NCBI RefSeq assembly: GCF_007827595.1
Contig: NZ_VISR01000017.1
Location: 1 to 64,000, forward strand
Length of the DNA: 64,000 nt
Source: Streptomyces sp. BK340
Lineage (GTDB): Bacteria > Actinomycetota > Actinomycetes > Streptomycetales > Streptomycetaceae
Direction: 5' to 3'
The notes below the pieces were generated by a model that saw only the letters and a program-made list of their open reading frames with translations, searched no databases and had not been told where the DNA came from. Positions 10,264-19,836 of this stretch are shown piece by piece (position 1 is the first letter of the stretch; each line of letters starts with the position of its first letter). A program made the position numbers and the translations under genes.

Positions 10264-11006
10264 GTCTGTTCCGCGACGACGGCATCGTCCTTCGTACCCA
10301 GAAGCTCGGAGAAGCGGACCGCATCATCACGCTGCTCACGCGCGGTCACGGGCGGGTGCGTGCCGTGGCCCGTGGGGTGCGGCGGACCAAGTCGAAGTTC
10401 GGGGCCCGGCTGGAGCCGTTCTCCCACGTCGACGTGCAGTTCTTCGCGCGGGGCAGTGAGCTGGTCGGGCGCGGGCTGCCACTGTGCACGCAGAGTGAGA
10501 CGATCGCTCCGTACGGTGGCGGGATCGTGACCGACTACGCGCGCTACACCGCCGGCACGGCCATGCTGGAGACCGCCGAGCGGTTCACGGACCACGAGGG
10601 CGAGCCTGCCGTGCAGCAGTACCTGCTGCTGGTGGGCGCCCTGCGCACGCTCGCCCGGGGCGAGCACGCCCCGAACCTCGTCCTCGACGCCTTCCTGCTG
10701 CGCTCGCTGGCCGTCAACGGCTACGCGCCCAGTTTCGGCGACTGCGCCAAGTGCGGAATGCCCGGTCCGAACCGCTTCTTCTCGGTGGCCTCCGGCGGCT
10801 CCGTCTGCGTCGACTGCCGGGTGCCCGGCAGCGTCGTACCCTCGCCGCAGACCCTGGTACTCCTCGGCGCGCTGCTTACGGGAGACTGGGAGACGGCGGA
10901 CGCGTGCGAGGCGCGCCACGTCCGGGAGGGCAGCGGGCTGGTGTCCGCCTATCTGCACTGGCATCTGGAGCGCGGACTGCGCTCCCTGCGGTACGTGGAA
11001 CAGTGA
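10260..11006 (+). CDS. recO: DNA repair protein RecO
   Basis: This 248-residue protein has the RecO layout. An N-terminal OB-fold begins M-S-L-F-R-D-D-G-I-V-L-R-T-Q-K-L-G-E-A-D-R and runs into R-G-V-R-R-T-K-S-K-F-G-A. A helical C-terminal domain carries a zinc site of two CxxC pairs (C-A-K-C-G and C-V-D-C). RecO works with RecR and RecF to load RecA on gapped single-stranded DNA. The GTG start follows GAGGG at 6 nt spacing and overlaps the TGA of a leader ORF made from a copy of its own 5' end. The start codon of the next gene, uppS, lies within or just after the recO stop. Confidence 0.95.
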   Translation: MSLFRDDGIVLRTQKLGEADRIITLLTRGHGRVRAVARGVRRTKSKFGARLEPFSHVDVQFFARGSELVGRGLPLCTQSETIAPYGGGIVTDYARYTAGTAMLETAERFTDHEGEPAVQQYLLLVGALRTLARGEHAPNLVLDAFLLRSLAVNGYAPSFGDCAKCGMPGPNRFFSVASGGSVCVDCRVPGSVVPSPQTLVLLGALLTGDWETADACEARHVREGSGLVSAYLHWHLERGLRSLRYVEQ

Positions 11007-11026
11007 GCAAGGGAGACGAGAAGCAC

Positions 11027-11878
11027 ATGGTCGTACGCGGGATCCTGGGACGTCAGCGCCGCGAGTACAAGTCGCCGGAGCCGCACCCGTCCGGCGCCCG
11101 CGCACCGAAGCTCCCGGGCGAGCTGGTGCCGAACCACGTGGCGATCGTCATGGACGGCAACGGCCGCTGGGCCAAGGAGCGCGGGCTGCCCCGCACCGAG
11201 GGCCACAAGGTCGGCGCCGAGCGGGTGCTCGACGTGCTGCAGGGCTCCATCGAGGTCGGCGTCCGCAACATCTCCCTGTACGCCTTCTCGACCGAGAACT
11301 GGAAGCGCTCGCCCGACGAGGTCCGCTTCCTGATGAACTTCAACCGCGACTTCATCCGCAAGACCCGCGACCAGCTCGACGAGCTGGGCATCCGGGTCCG
11401 CTGGGTGGGCCGGATGCCCAAGCTGTGGAAGTCGGTCGCCAAGGAGCTGCAGGTCGCCCAGGAGCAGACCAAGGGCAACGACCTGCTCACGCTGTACTTC
11501 TGCATGAACTACGGCGGCCGCGCCGAGATCGCCGACGCCGCGCAGGCGCTCGCCGAGGACGTGAAGGCGGGCCGCCTCGACCCCTCCAAGGTCAACGAGA
11601 AGACCCTCCAGAAGTACATGTACTACCCGGACATGCCGGACGTGGACCTGTTCCTGCGCCCCAGCGGCGAGCAGCGCACCTCCAACTACCTGCTCTGGCA
11701 GAGCGCGTACGCCGAGATGGTCTTCCAGGACGTGCTGTGGCCGGACTTCGACCGCCGCGACCTGTGGCGGGCCTGCATGGAGTTCGCCTCCCGCGACCGC
11801 CGCTTCGGCGGAGCCGTCCCGAACGAGGAACTCCTCGCCATGGAAGCCGCGATCAAGGGTGACGACGCCACTTCGTAG
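11027..11878 (+). CDS. uppS: Isoprenyl transferase (undecaprenyl diphosphate synthase family)
   Basis: This 283-residue cis-prenyltransferase has the catalytic block A-I-V-M-D-G-N-G-R-W-A-K near residue 45, whose Asp binds the pyrophosphate metal. It also has Y-A-F-S-T-E-N-W-K-R and the C-terminal D-L-F-L-R-P-S-G-E-Q-R-T-S-N-Y motif. It condenses isopentenyl diphosphate units into the lipid carrier for peptidoglycan synthesis at the membrane. The ATG at 11027 gives the usual M-V-V-R-G-I-L-G start; an in-frame GTG at 11003 would overlap the recO stop (GTGA) and add 8 residues. Tight spacing indicates a recO-uppS transcription unit. Confidence 0.94.
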   Translation: MVVRGILGRQRREYKSPEPHPSGARAPKLPGELVPNHVAIVMDGNGRWAKERGLPRTEGHKVGAERVLDVLQGSIEVGVRNISLYAFSTENWKRSPDEVRFLMNFNRDFIRKTRDQLDELGIRVRWVGRMPKLWKSVAKELQVAQEQTKGNDLLTLYFCMNYGGRAEIADAAQALAEDVKAGRLDPSKVNEKTLQKYMYYPDMPDVDLFLRPSGEQRTSNYLLWQSAYAEMVFQDVLWPDFDRRDLWRACMEFASRDRRFGGAVPNEELLAMEAAIKGDDATS

Positions 11879-11918
11879 CCACCGGCGGTTCACCCGGGCC
11901 GCCGAGGATGCGGGACTC

Positions 11919-13244
11919 ATGAGACGTCTCACGCCTGTCCTCGCCCTCGGCGCCCTCCTGCTCACCGCGCTGCCGGCCCACGCGTCCGACGGTCCCGCGC
12001 ACCGGGACTCCTACGGCACCAAGGCGCCCTACGTGCCCGGGCAGAACCCGCGCACCTACCAGCGGACCCCCGCCGGTTACACCCCCGTCTTCACCGAGAA
12101 CGTCTCCCGGCACGGCTCCCGGGCCGCCACGGACAGCGAGGACGGCGACCTCGTCCTCGCCCTGTGGGACAAGGCGCAGGAGCAGGGACAACTCACCCGC
12201 AAGGGCCAGGAGTTCGGACCGGCGGTACGGGCCCTGCAGGCCGCCATGTCGCAGGTCGGCCACGGCAACCTCAGCGGACGCGGCAAGCAGGAACTGAAGG
12301 ACACGGCCGCGCGCATGCAGCAGCGGCTGCCCTCCCTGTTCGGGAAGATCGCCGCGGACGGCGAGAAGATCGACGTGGTCAGCTCCGGCCAGGGCCGGGC
12401 CGTCGACAGCGGCAACACCTTCGCGGGCGCGCTCGCCGAGGCCGACCCGGCGCTGGGGCCGCTGATCGGGCCCACCCGCACCGACAAGGACCTGCTGTAC
12501 TTCCACAAGGCGGCGGGCGGCGCTGCCTACCGCGACTACATCGCGCACGACCAGCGTCTCGCGGACACCCTGAAGTCGATCACCGACCAGCCCCGGACGC
12601 ACGAGGTCGCCCGCAGCGTCCTGCGCAGGATCTTCGAGGACGACTTCGTCGAGGGGATCGCCGACCAGGTCCCGGCCGCGCAGGCCGTCTACAACCTGTA
12701 CGCCATCGCGCCCGCGATGAGCGAGGAGAGCCCCGACGGGCAGGGCTGGGGCATGGAGCGGTACGTCTCCCGCTCCGACGCGGCCTGGTTCGGGTACCTG
12801 AGCGACGCCGAGGACTTCTACGAGAAGGGTCCCGGCTTCGCGGACAGCGACATCACGTACAAGATGGCCGGCGTCCTCCTGGACGACTTCTTCAAGCAGG
12901 TGGAGGCCAAGCGGGACGGCACGAGCGACCTCGGCGCCGAACTGCGCTTCACCCACGCCGAGGAGATCATCCCGCTGGCCGCGCTGATGGGCCTGCCCGG
13001 CAGCACCGACCCGGCGAAGCCCGGGGAGCCGTACACCTACGCCGGCAACCCCTGGCGCGGCGCCTCCGTGGCCCCCCTGGGCGCCAACATCCAGTGGGAC
13101 GTCTTCCGCAACGGCGACGACTACCTGGTCCGCATGCTCTACAACGAGAAGGAGACGGCGTTCAAGGCGGGCTGCCGCCCGATCGCCGAGGGCAGCAAGT
13201 TCTACGACCTGGACGAGCTGGAGCGCTGCTTCGGGCGTGGCTGA
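11919..13244 (+). CDS. Secreted histidine-type acid phosphatase (HAP2/MINPP-like)
   Basis: This 441-residue protein has a Sec signal peptide (basic M-R-R, a leucine/alanine core, cleavage near A-H-A at about residue 22). The histidine-phosphatase motif R-H-G-S-R lies at 64-68, and H-A-E near residue 350 supplies the proton donor region, as in phytases and multiple inositol polyphosphate phosphatases. It should release phosphate from phosphomonoesters outside the cell. It begins 40 nt after uppS and may be read through from it. The in-frame ATG at 11859, inside uppS, would hide the signal peptide and is rejected. Phosphate (PhoP) control would be plausible but no clear box was found. Confidence 0.85.
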   Translation: MRRLTPVLALGALLLTALPAHASDGPAHRDSYGTKAPYVPGQNPRTYQRTPAGYTPVFTENVSRHGSRAATDSEDGDLVLALWDKAQEQGQLTRKGQEFGPAVRALQAAMSQVGHGNLSGRGKQELKDTAARMQQRLPSLFGKIAADGEKIDVVSSGQGRAVDSGNTFAGALAEADPALGPLIGPTRTDKDLLYFHKAAGGAAYRDYIAHDQRLADTLKSITDQPRTHEVARSVLRRIFEDDFVEGIADQVPAAQAVYNLYAIAPAMSEESPDGQGWGMERYVSRSDAAWFGYLSDAEDFYEKGPGFADSDITYKMAGVLLDDFFKQVEAKRDGTSDLGAELRFTHAEEIIPLAALMGLPGSTDPAKPGEPYTYAGNPWRGASVAPLGANIQWDVFRNGDDYLVRMLYNEKETAFKAGCRPIAEGSKFYDLDELERCFGRG

Positions 13245-13268
13245 AAGCTGCCTGTACGATCCCGCCTC

Positions 13269-13802
13269 ATGGTCATGGACATGGGGCGGGACGCCGAACA
13301 GGGCGTGGTCGAGCTGGCGTACCAGCCGGTCGCGGGGGATTTCGCGGGGGCACTGCGGGAGCGCAAGCGGTTCAACCGGGTGGGGCGGATCCGGAAGTCG
13401 GCCCTGGTCGTGCTGGCCGTCACCTGGGTGCTGAACGTCGCGCTCGCGCTCCCCGACGGCGACCCCGACTGGTTCCTGCTGATCTACCTGCCTCTGGCCG
13501 TGGGACTGCTGCTCCTCATACCTCGGTTGCAGGCCCGCCAGCTCATGAAGGTCGTCGCCCGCAACGGGGTGCACCGCGTGACCGTCACGGACGCCGGGCT
13601 GACGATGACCACCGACAACAGCACGACGTCGGTCAACTGGGCCGCCCAGCCGTGCTACCGCGAGACCAAGGACGCCTTCTTCACCTTCAGCGACGACAAG
13701 AACGCCACCTGCTTCACCGTGCTGCCCAAGCGCGGCCTGCGCAACCCCGCCGACGCGGACAGGCTGCGGGAGATACTCGACCGCAACCTGACTCGGGCCT
13801 GA
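13269..13802 (+). CDS. YcxB-like membrane protein
   Basis: In this 177-residue protein a soluble N-terminal stretch of about 40 residues is followed by two membrane segments (about 43-60 and 66-84). A C-terminal domain then carries the YcxB-like V-T-V-T-D-A-G-L-T-M and F-F-T-F-S-D-D-K-N-A patterns. YcxB proteins have no proven biochemical role. It starts 24 nt after the phosphatase gene and converges on zur with a 3-nt gap. The ATG five codons later (M-G-R-D) is an alternative start. Confidence 0.7.
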   Translation: MVMDMGRDAEQGVVELAYQPVAGDFAGALRERKRFNRVGRIRKSALVVLAVTWVLNVALALPDGDPDWFLLIYLPLAVGLLLLIPRLQARQLMKVVARNGVHRVTVTDAGLTMTTDNSTTSVNWAAQPCYRETKDAFFTFSDDKNATCFTVLPKRGLRNPADADRLREILDRNLTRA

Positions 13803-13805
13803 GCC

Positions 13806-14222
13806 TCAGTTCCCGGCGGAGGCGCAGTCCGCGCACGTACCGAAGATCTCCACGGTGTGCGCCACGTTGACGTAGCCGTGTTCCGCCGCGATGGCCTCGG
13901 CCCACTTCTCCACCGCGGGGCCCTCGACCTCGACCGCCTTGCCGCAGCCGCGGCAGACGAGGTGGTGGTGGTGTTCGCCGGAGGAGCAGCGGCGGTAGAC
14001 GGACTCGCCGTCCGAGGTGCGCAGGACGTCGACCTCACCGGCGTCGGCGAGGGACTGCAGGGTGCGGTAGACCGTGGTCAGACCGACCGAGTCGCCCTTG
14101 TGCTTGAGCATGTCGTGCAGTTCCTGCGCGCTGCGGAACTCGGCCACCTCGTCGAGGGCCGCCGCCACGGCTGCGCGCTGCCGGGTGGAGCGGCCCTTCA
14201 CGGGCGGTCCAGCGGTCGTCAC
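13806..14222 (-). CDS. zur: Zinc uptake regulator Zur (Fur family)
   Basis: This 138-residue Fur-family repressor has an N-terminal winged helix (R-S-A-Q-E-L-H-D-M-L and T-T-V-Y-R-T-L-Q). The histidine-rich H-H-H-H-L-V-C-R-G-C-G and the C-terminal F-G-T-C-A-D-C form the structural and regulatory zinc sites. A GTG start with GAGGAG 6 nt upstream is preferred to the ATG 12 codons earlier at 14258. It is the last gene of znuACB-zur, and Zur-type operators precede znuA, so autoregulation is likely. The family represses zinc uptake genes when zinc is replete. Confidence 0.92.
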   Translation of the reverse strand: MTTAGPPVKGRSTRQRAAVAAALDEVAEFRSAQELHDMLKHKGDSVGLTTVYRTLQSLADAGEVDVLRTSDGESVYRRCSSGEHHHHLVCRGCGKAVEVEGPAVEKWAEAIAAEHGYVNVAHTVEIFGTCADCASAGN

Positions 14223-14282
14223 CGTCGTCTCCTCACGTCTCGCGTCTGCCCGGGCCATTGTGCCAGCCCGGGCTGTGCGCGG

Positions 14283-15185
14283 TCAGGCGCCGACCTCGTC
14301 GGCCGCCCCTCGCGTGGCCGGAATCGAGCACTCGGCGGGGTCGCCCGTGGGCTGAGCCGCGGCGGACGCGCGGGCGCGTCGGCGGGCCAGTGGGGTGGCC
14401 AGGGCGGTGAGGACGACGAACGCTGCGATGGTCAGCAGGACGATCGTCGCACCGGGCGGAACGTCCTGGTAGAACGAGGTGACCGTGCCGCCGATCGACA
14501 CGGTGACACCGATGGCGACGGCGATCGCGAAGGTCGCGGCGAAGCTGCGGGTGAGCTGCTGCGCGGCGGCGACCGGTACGACCATGAGCGCGGAGACCAG
14601 GATCAGGCCGACCACCCGCATGGCGACGGTCACCGTGACCGCCGCCGTGACGGCGGTGAGCAGGTTCAGGGCGCGCACCGGCAGCCCGGTGACCCGGGCG
14701 AACTCCTCGTCCTGGCTGACCGCGAAGAGCTGGCGGCGCAGTCCGAGCGTCACGGCGACCACGAACGCGGCGAGGAGCATGATCGCTGTCACGTCCGAGG
14801 GGGCGACCGTCGACAGCGAGCCGAACAGGTACGACATCAGATTGGCGTTGGAGCCGCCCGGAGCGATGTTCACGAACATCACGCCGCCGGCCATGCCGCC
14901 GTAGAAGAGCATCGCGAGGGCGATGTCGCCGCGGGTTTTTCCGTACCAGCGGATCAGTTCCATCAGCACCGAGCCGAGCGCGGAGACGGCGGTGGCCATC
15001 CAGACCGGCGAGGCGTTCAGCAGGAAGCCGAGGCCGACGCCGGTCATCGCCACGTGCCCGATGCCGTCGCCCATCAGGGGCTGGCGGCGCTGGACGAGGT
15101 AGATGCCGATGGCGGGCGCGGTGATGCCGACCAGGACGGCGGCGATGAGCGCCCGCTGCATGAAGGCATAGTCGAGGAGGTCCAT
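14283..15185 (-). CDS. znuB: Zinc ABC transporter permease ZnuB
   Basis: This 300-residue ABC-3 family membrane protein has about eight hydrophobic helices. It begins M-D-L-L-D-Y-A-F-M-Q-R-A and contains Q-R-R-Q-P-L-M-G-D-G-I-G-H, a hallmark of metal permeases. Its ATG overlaps the znuC stop by 1 nt (TGATG), which gives translational coupling. The last 25 residues form a polar cytoplasmic tail. It would transport zinc delivered by the ZnuA lipoprotein. The short gap of 60 nt to zur supports one operon. Confidence 0.94.
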   Translation of the reverse strand: MDLLDYAFMQRALIAAVLVGITAPAIGIYLVQRRQPLMGDGIGHVAMTGVGLGFLLNASPVWMATAVSALGSVLMELIRWYGKTRGDIALAMLFYGGMAGGVMFVNIAPGGSNANLMSYLFGSLSTVAPSDVTAIMLLAAFVVAVTLGLRRQLFAVSQDEEFARVTGLPVRALNLLTAVTAAVTVTVAMRVVGLILVSALMVVPVAAAQQLTRSFAATFAIAVAIGVTVSIGGTVTSFYQDVPPGATIVLLTIAAFVVLTALATPLARRRARASAAAQPTGDPAECSIPATRGAADEVGA

Positions 15186-15952
15186 CAGCTCAGCAGTCCC
15201 GTGCGGAGAGGTTCGGTGCCCGCGGGTGCGTGCGGGTGTACGTGGTCGTGGCCGGGCAGCGCGTGCTGGCCGACCGCCTGCGGGGGCGGGCCGTCGTGCA
15301 GCACACAGCCGTCGCGCAGGACGACCGCCCGGTCGATCAGGGGCTCGAGCGGGCCCAGCTCGTGCAGGACCAGCAGGACCGTCGTACCCGCCGCGACCTG
15401 CTCGCGGAGTGTGTGCGCGAGCACCTCCTGGCTGGCCAGGTCGACGCCCGCCATCGGCTCGTCCATGATCAGCAGCCGGGGCTCGGCGACCAGGGCGCGG
15501 GCGATCAGCACCCGCTGGTGCTGGCCGCCGGAGAGCGCGGTCACCGAGTCCTTGGCGCGGTCCGCCATGCCGACCAGCTCCAGGGCGCGCTGTACGGCCG
15601 CCCGGTCCGCCTTGCGGAAGACGCCGAAGCGGGTGCGGGCCAGCCGGCCCGAGGAGACGATCTCGGTCACCGTGGCCGGGACGCCGCCCGCGGCCGTGGT
15701 GCGCTGCGGTACATACCCCACGCGCGCCCAGTCCCGGAAGCTGCTGCGCGGGGTGCCGAACAGCTCGATCGTGCCGCCGCTGACCGGCACCTGGCCGATG
15801 ATGCTGCGCACGGCCGTCGACTTGCCGGAGCCGTTCGCGCCGAGCAGCGCGAGGACCTCTCCGCTGTGCACGGTGAGGTCGATGCCGCGCAGGACCGGGC
15901 GCGAGCCGAGTTCCGCGCTCACGCCGCGCATGGCGATGACGGGCTCGCCCAT
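15185..15952 (-). CDS. znuC: Zinc ABC transporter ATPase ZnuC
   Basis: This 255-residue ATPase has Walker A G-A-N-G-S-G-K-S-T, signature L-S-G-G-Q-H-Q-R, Walker B L-L-I-M-D-E-P and a histidine-containing C-terminal tail (H-D-H-V-H-P-H), common in metal ABC ATPases. The ATG at 15952 has GGAGGAG 6 nt upstream and is chosen over a GTG at 15976 that overlaps the znuA stop. Some similar ATPases serve manganese, but the linked zur gene and Zur boxes point to zinc. Confidence 0.94.
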   Translation of the reverse strand: MGEPVIAMRGVSAELGSRPVLRGIDLTVHSGEVLALLGANGSGKSTAVRSIIGQVPVSGGTIELFGTPRSSFRDWARVGYVPQRTTAAGGVPATVTEIVSSGRLARTRFGVFRKADRAAVQRALELVGMADRAKDSVTALSGGQHQRVLIARALVAEPRLLIMDEPMAGVDLASQEVLAHTLREQVAAGTTVLLVLHELGPLEPLIDRAVVLRDGCVLHDGPPPQAVGQHALPGHDHVHPHAPAGTEPLRTGLLS

Positions 15953-15972
15953 GGTGGTCTCCTCCGTGCCGG

Positions 15973-16929
15973 TCACTTGGCGCCCAGGGCCTGCTGGAGC
16001 GCCTTGAGGTTGGCCTCCTGGACCGAGAAGTAGTCGGTGCCCCGGGACTTCTTCGTGATGCCCTCGAGCGGGTCGAGGACGTCCGTGCGCAGGCCCGCGT
16101 CACCCGCGACGGTCTTCGCGGTCTTGTCGCTGACGAGCGTCTCGTAGAAGACGGTGGTGACGCCGTCGGCCTTGGCCATCGTCTCCAGGTCCTTCACGCG
16201 CGCGGCGCTGGGCTCGGACTCGGGGTCGAGGCCGTTGATGGCCTCCTCGGTGAGGCCGTAGCGCTCGGCGAGGTAGCCGAAGGCGGCGTGCGTGGTGATG
16301 AAGACCTTCGTCTTGGTGTGCGCGAGGCTCTGCTTGAACTCGAAGTTCAGGGCGTCCAGCTTCCCGACCAGGTTCGCGGTGTTCTTCCGGTAGTCGGCCG
16401 CGTGCTTCGGGTCGGCCTTCTCGAAGGCCTTGCCCACGCCCTCGGCGACCTGGGCGTAGCGCACCGGGTCGAGCCAGATGTGCGGGTCCTTGCCGCCGGA
16501 CTCCTCGCCCTCGTGCGTGTCGTGCGCGGCGGCGTGGCCGCCGACCTCGTTGCCGTGCTCCTCCAGCGTGGTCAGGGAGGCCGCGTCGATCTTCGTCCGC
16601 ACCGGGGACTGGGCCACCGCCTGGTCGACGGAGGGCTGGAGGTTCTTCAGGTACAGGACCGCGTCGGACTCCTCGAGCCCGGCGATCTGCTGCGGGCTGA
16701 TCTCCAGGTCGTGCGGCTCCTGGCCGGGGGAGGTCAGCGTGGTGACGTGGACGCGGCTGCCGCCGATCTGCTCGGCGAGGAAGGCCATCGGGTAGAACGA
16801 CGCGACGACGTCGAACTTGCTCGTGTTGCCCGCGGCGCTCGCGCCGGAGCAGGCGGAGAGGGTGGCGAGGCCGAGGACGGTGACCGCGGTCGTCGCCACC
16901 GCGGGTATGAGCTGTCGTCGTACGTTCAT
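15973..16929 (-). CDS. znuA: Zinc-binding lipoprotein ZnuA
   Basis: This 318-residue metal-binding lipoprotein (cluster A-I) has a lipobox ending at Cys27 (T-L-S-A-C). The conserved E-P-H-D-L-E motif supplies a metal-binding His. A loop rich in His, Glu and Gly follows, ending in K-D-P-H-I-W-L-D-P, and T-H-A-A-F-G-Y and a late D-x-L provide the remaining contacts. The His loop is typical of zinc carriers. Of three in-frame ATGs, the one at 16929 (M-N-V-R-R) gives a normal signal peptide; the earlier two lie inside the Zur box. First gene of znuACB-zur, divergent from glyS. Confidence 0.94.
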   Translation of the reverse strand: MNVRRQLIPAVATTAVTVLGLATLSACSGASAAGNTSKFDVVASFYPMAFLAEQIGGSRVHVTTLTSPGQEPHDLEISPQQIAGLEESDAVLYLKNLQPSVDQAVAQSPVRTKIDAASLTTLEEHGNEVGGHAAAHDTHEGEESGGKDPHIWLDPVRYAQVAEGVGKAFEKADPKHAADYRKNTANLVGKLDALNFEFKQSLAHTKTKVFITTHAAFGYLAERYGLTEEAINGLDPESEPSAARVKDLETMAKADGVTTVFYETLVSDKTAKTVAGDAGLRTDVLDPLEGITKKSRGTDYFSVQEANLKALQQALGAK

Positions 16930-16966
16930 GACAGTCATTTTCAACAAACATGGAAACCGTTGTCAA
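16929..16966 (-). promoter_or_regulatory. znuA promoter with two Zur-like boxes
   Basis: The 15-base TGACAGTCATTTTCA (16929-16943) matches the Streptomyces Zur consensus TGAAAATGATTTTCA, as I recall it, at 12 positions. A second site, TGGAAACCGTTGTCA (16951-16965), matches at 10. A perfect -35 TTGACA on the minus strand (16961-16966) overlaps the second site, so occupancy would block polymerase. The first box ends at the znuA start, implying a very short or absent 5' leader, or an upstream start I cannot place. Confidence 0.65.
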
Positions 16967-17090
16967 CAAGCCCTGTCAGGGGTCCGAGATGGGGGGCCGA
17001 TTTGGCCGTGGGGGAGCCTGCGCCGGTAACCTGAATCATTCGCTGGAAGCATCTCGCTTCAACGCCCGTCGTCGTAATGAAGAGAGCACC

Positions 17091-18473
<1,383 letters not shown>

Positions 18474-18488
18474 CCCCAAGCCCGTCCC

Positions 18489-18522
18489 GGTGCCGGGTCC
18501 CTGTTCACAGGGGCCCGGCACC
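18489..18522. terminator. Strong hairpin between glyS and the endonuclease-family gene
   Basis: GGTGCCGGG-T-CCCTG pairs with CAGGG-G-CCCGGCACC around a TTCA loop, a stem of about 14 bp with one mismatch. It lies in the 57-nt gap between two convergent stops. Confidence 0.8.
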
Positions 18523-18530
18523 GCTGCGTT

Positions 18531-19643
18531 TCACAGGTCCAGGTCCACGAACAGCGCCGCGTGGTCCGAGGCCGCGTTGCCCTTCGACGTGACGGTGTCG
18601 AAGGACTTGATGCCCTTTGCGAAGATTCCCCGGGTCTCCACCCCGACGTGCTGCACCTCGGGCCACAACGACGGCGGCAGCAGTATGTAGTCGAGCTTGT
18701 CCTGCTCGCTCCTGCACTCACCGTGGGTGCCCGGCACTCCGCGATAGGCGTGATGGCTCATCACGTCACGCAGACCCGTTTCCCCCAGTTCCACGGCCGG
18801 CGCGCTGTTCGGGTCGTCGTTGAGGTCTCCGGCGACGACGACGTACGGGGTGCGCTCCAGTGCGGCCTGGTAGATCTCCGCGACCCGCCTGGCCTGGGCC
18901 AGCCGCAGTTCCGGATCGTCCTGGAACTTGCTCTTGAGATGGTTGCCGAGGAGCACGAGGGGGGATCCGTCGAGCCGGATCTCGAACTCGGGGCAGTCAC
19001 GGCTGAAGAGGCGCTGGTCGGGGCGTTCCGGGTTGGTGTCGAAGATGTGGGTCCGCACGGACGTGATCGGGTGACGGCTGAGGATCCCGACGTCGATGCC
19101 CCGGGCGTCGTTGCCGTCGATCAGCAGGTTGTACGGGTACGGCCGCCTGCCCAGCGCCCCGGCCAGGACCTGCGTGTTGAAGCGCTCCAGGGTGAGCCGG
19201 TCCTCGACCTCCGCCGTGAGCAGGATGTCCGCGTCGACCTCGGAGACCACCCGGCCGGTGTTGCGCACCACGTCCAGATCGAGGTCGTCCTGGCCCAGTT
19301 CGGCCCAACCGGCCCATCCGGAGCGGCCGTCGGCGGTGATCTCGACGGTGGTGTCCTTCCCCGAGCCGTGCGTCCTGAACAGCCCGGAGCCCGCGCCCGG
19401 GCGGGACTGGTTCACGAAGATCAGCGGCGGGTTCACCGGGTCGATGGCGTACGCCCGGTGCTTCTGGATGAGCCCGGCGATCTCCGCCTTGTCGGCGGCC
19501 TGATACACCGGCAGGTCGAGGAGGGTGACCAACCTGGCGAAGTCGCTGAGGACTTCCTCGCGCTTGGCCGTGTCCGAGAGGCGGAACGCCGTGGGCCGGC
19601 GGAAGAGGTTCTCCATGTTGAAGGTGGCGATACGGATGCTCAT
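18531..19643 (-). CDS. Endonuclease/exonuclease/phosphatase-fold protein
   Basis: This 370-residue protein has the EEP signatures: R-I-A-T-F-N-M-E-N-L-F at the start, G-N-H-L-K-S-K, A-G-D-L-N-D-D-P and a C-terminal A-S-D-H-A-A-L-F. These supply the metal-binding and catalytic Asn, Glu, His and Asp. The family cuts phosphodiester or phosphomonoester bonds in nucleic acids, lipids or inositols, and the substrate cannot be told here. No signal peptide is present when the start is at 19643, which has GGAGG 7-8 nt upstream; the ATG 27 codons earlier lacks this. Confidence 0.82.
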   Translation of the reverse strand: MSIRIATFNMENLFRRPTAFRLSDTAKREEVLSDFARLVTLLDLPVYQAADKAEIAGLIQKHRAYAIDPVNPPLIFVNQSRPGAGSGLFRTHGSGKDTTVEITADGRSGWAGWAELGQDDLDLDVVRNTGRVVSEVDADILLTAEVEDRLTLERFNTQVLAGALGRRPYPYNLLIDGNDARGIDVGILSRHPITSVRTHIFDTNPERPDQRLFSRDCPEFEIRLDGSPLVLLGNHLKSKFQDDPELRLAQARRVAEIYQAALERTPYVVVAGDLNDDPNSAPAVELGETGLRDVMSHHAYRGVPGTHGECRSEQDKLDYILLPPSLWPEVQHVGVETRGIFAKGIKSFDTVTSKGNAASDHAALFVDLDL

Positions 19644-19836
19644 CGCGGGCCTCCTCGGCGGCGCGAGAGCACCGCACGGCCGACGGCAGGCGCCGCCTGA
19701 GAGACTGCTCGCCGGCAGTTCCATTCTCCGAGCCCCGGCGAACCGTGTCCAACGGAGCCGGTCTTCCGAATTGGTCCTCCATGAAGGCCCGGGATTGGCC
19801 CTGTCCGGGCATCGCCCGGGTCACCAGGGTGGCCTC

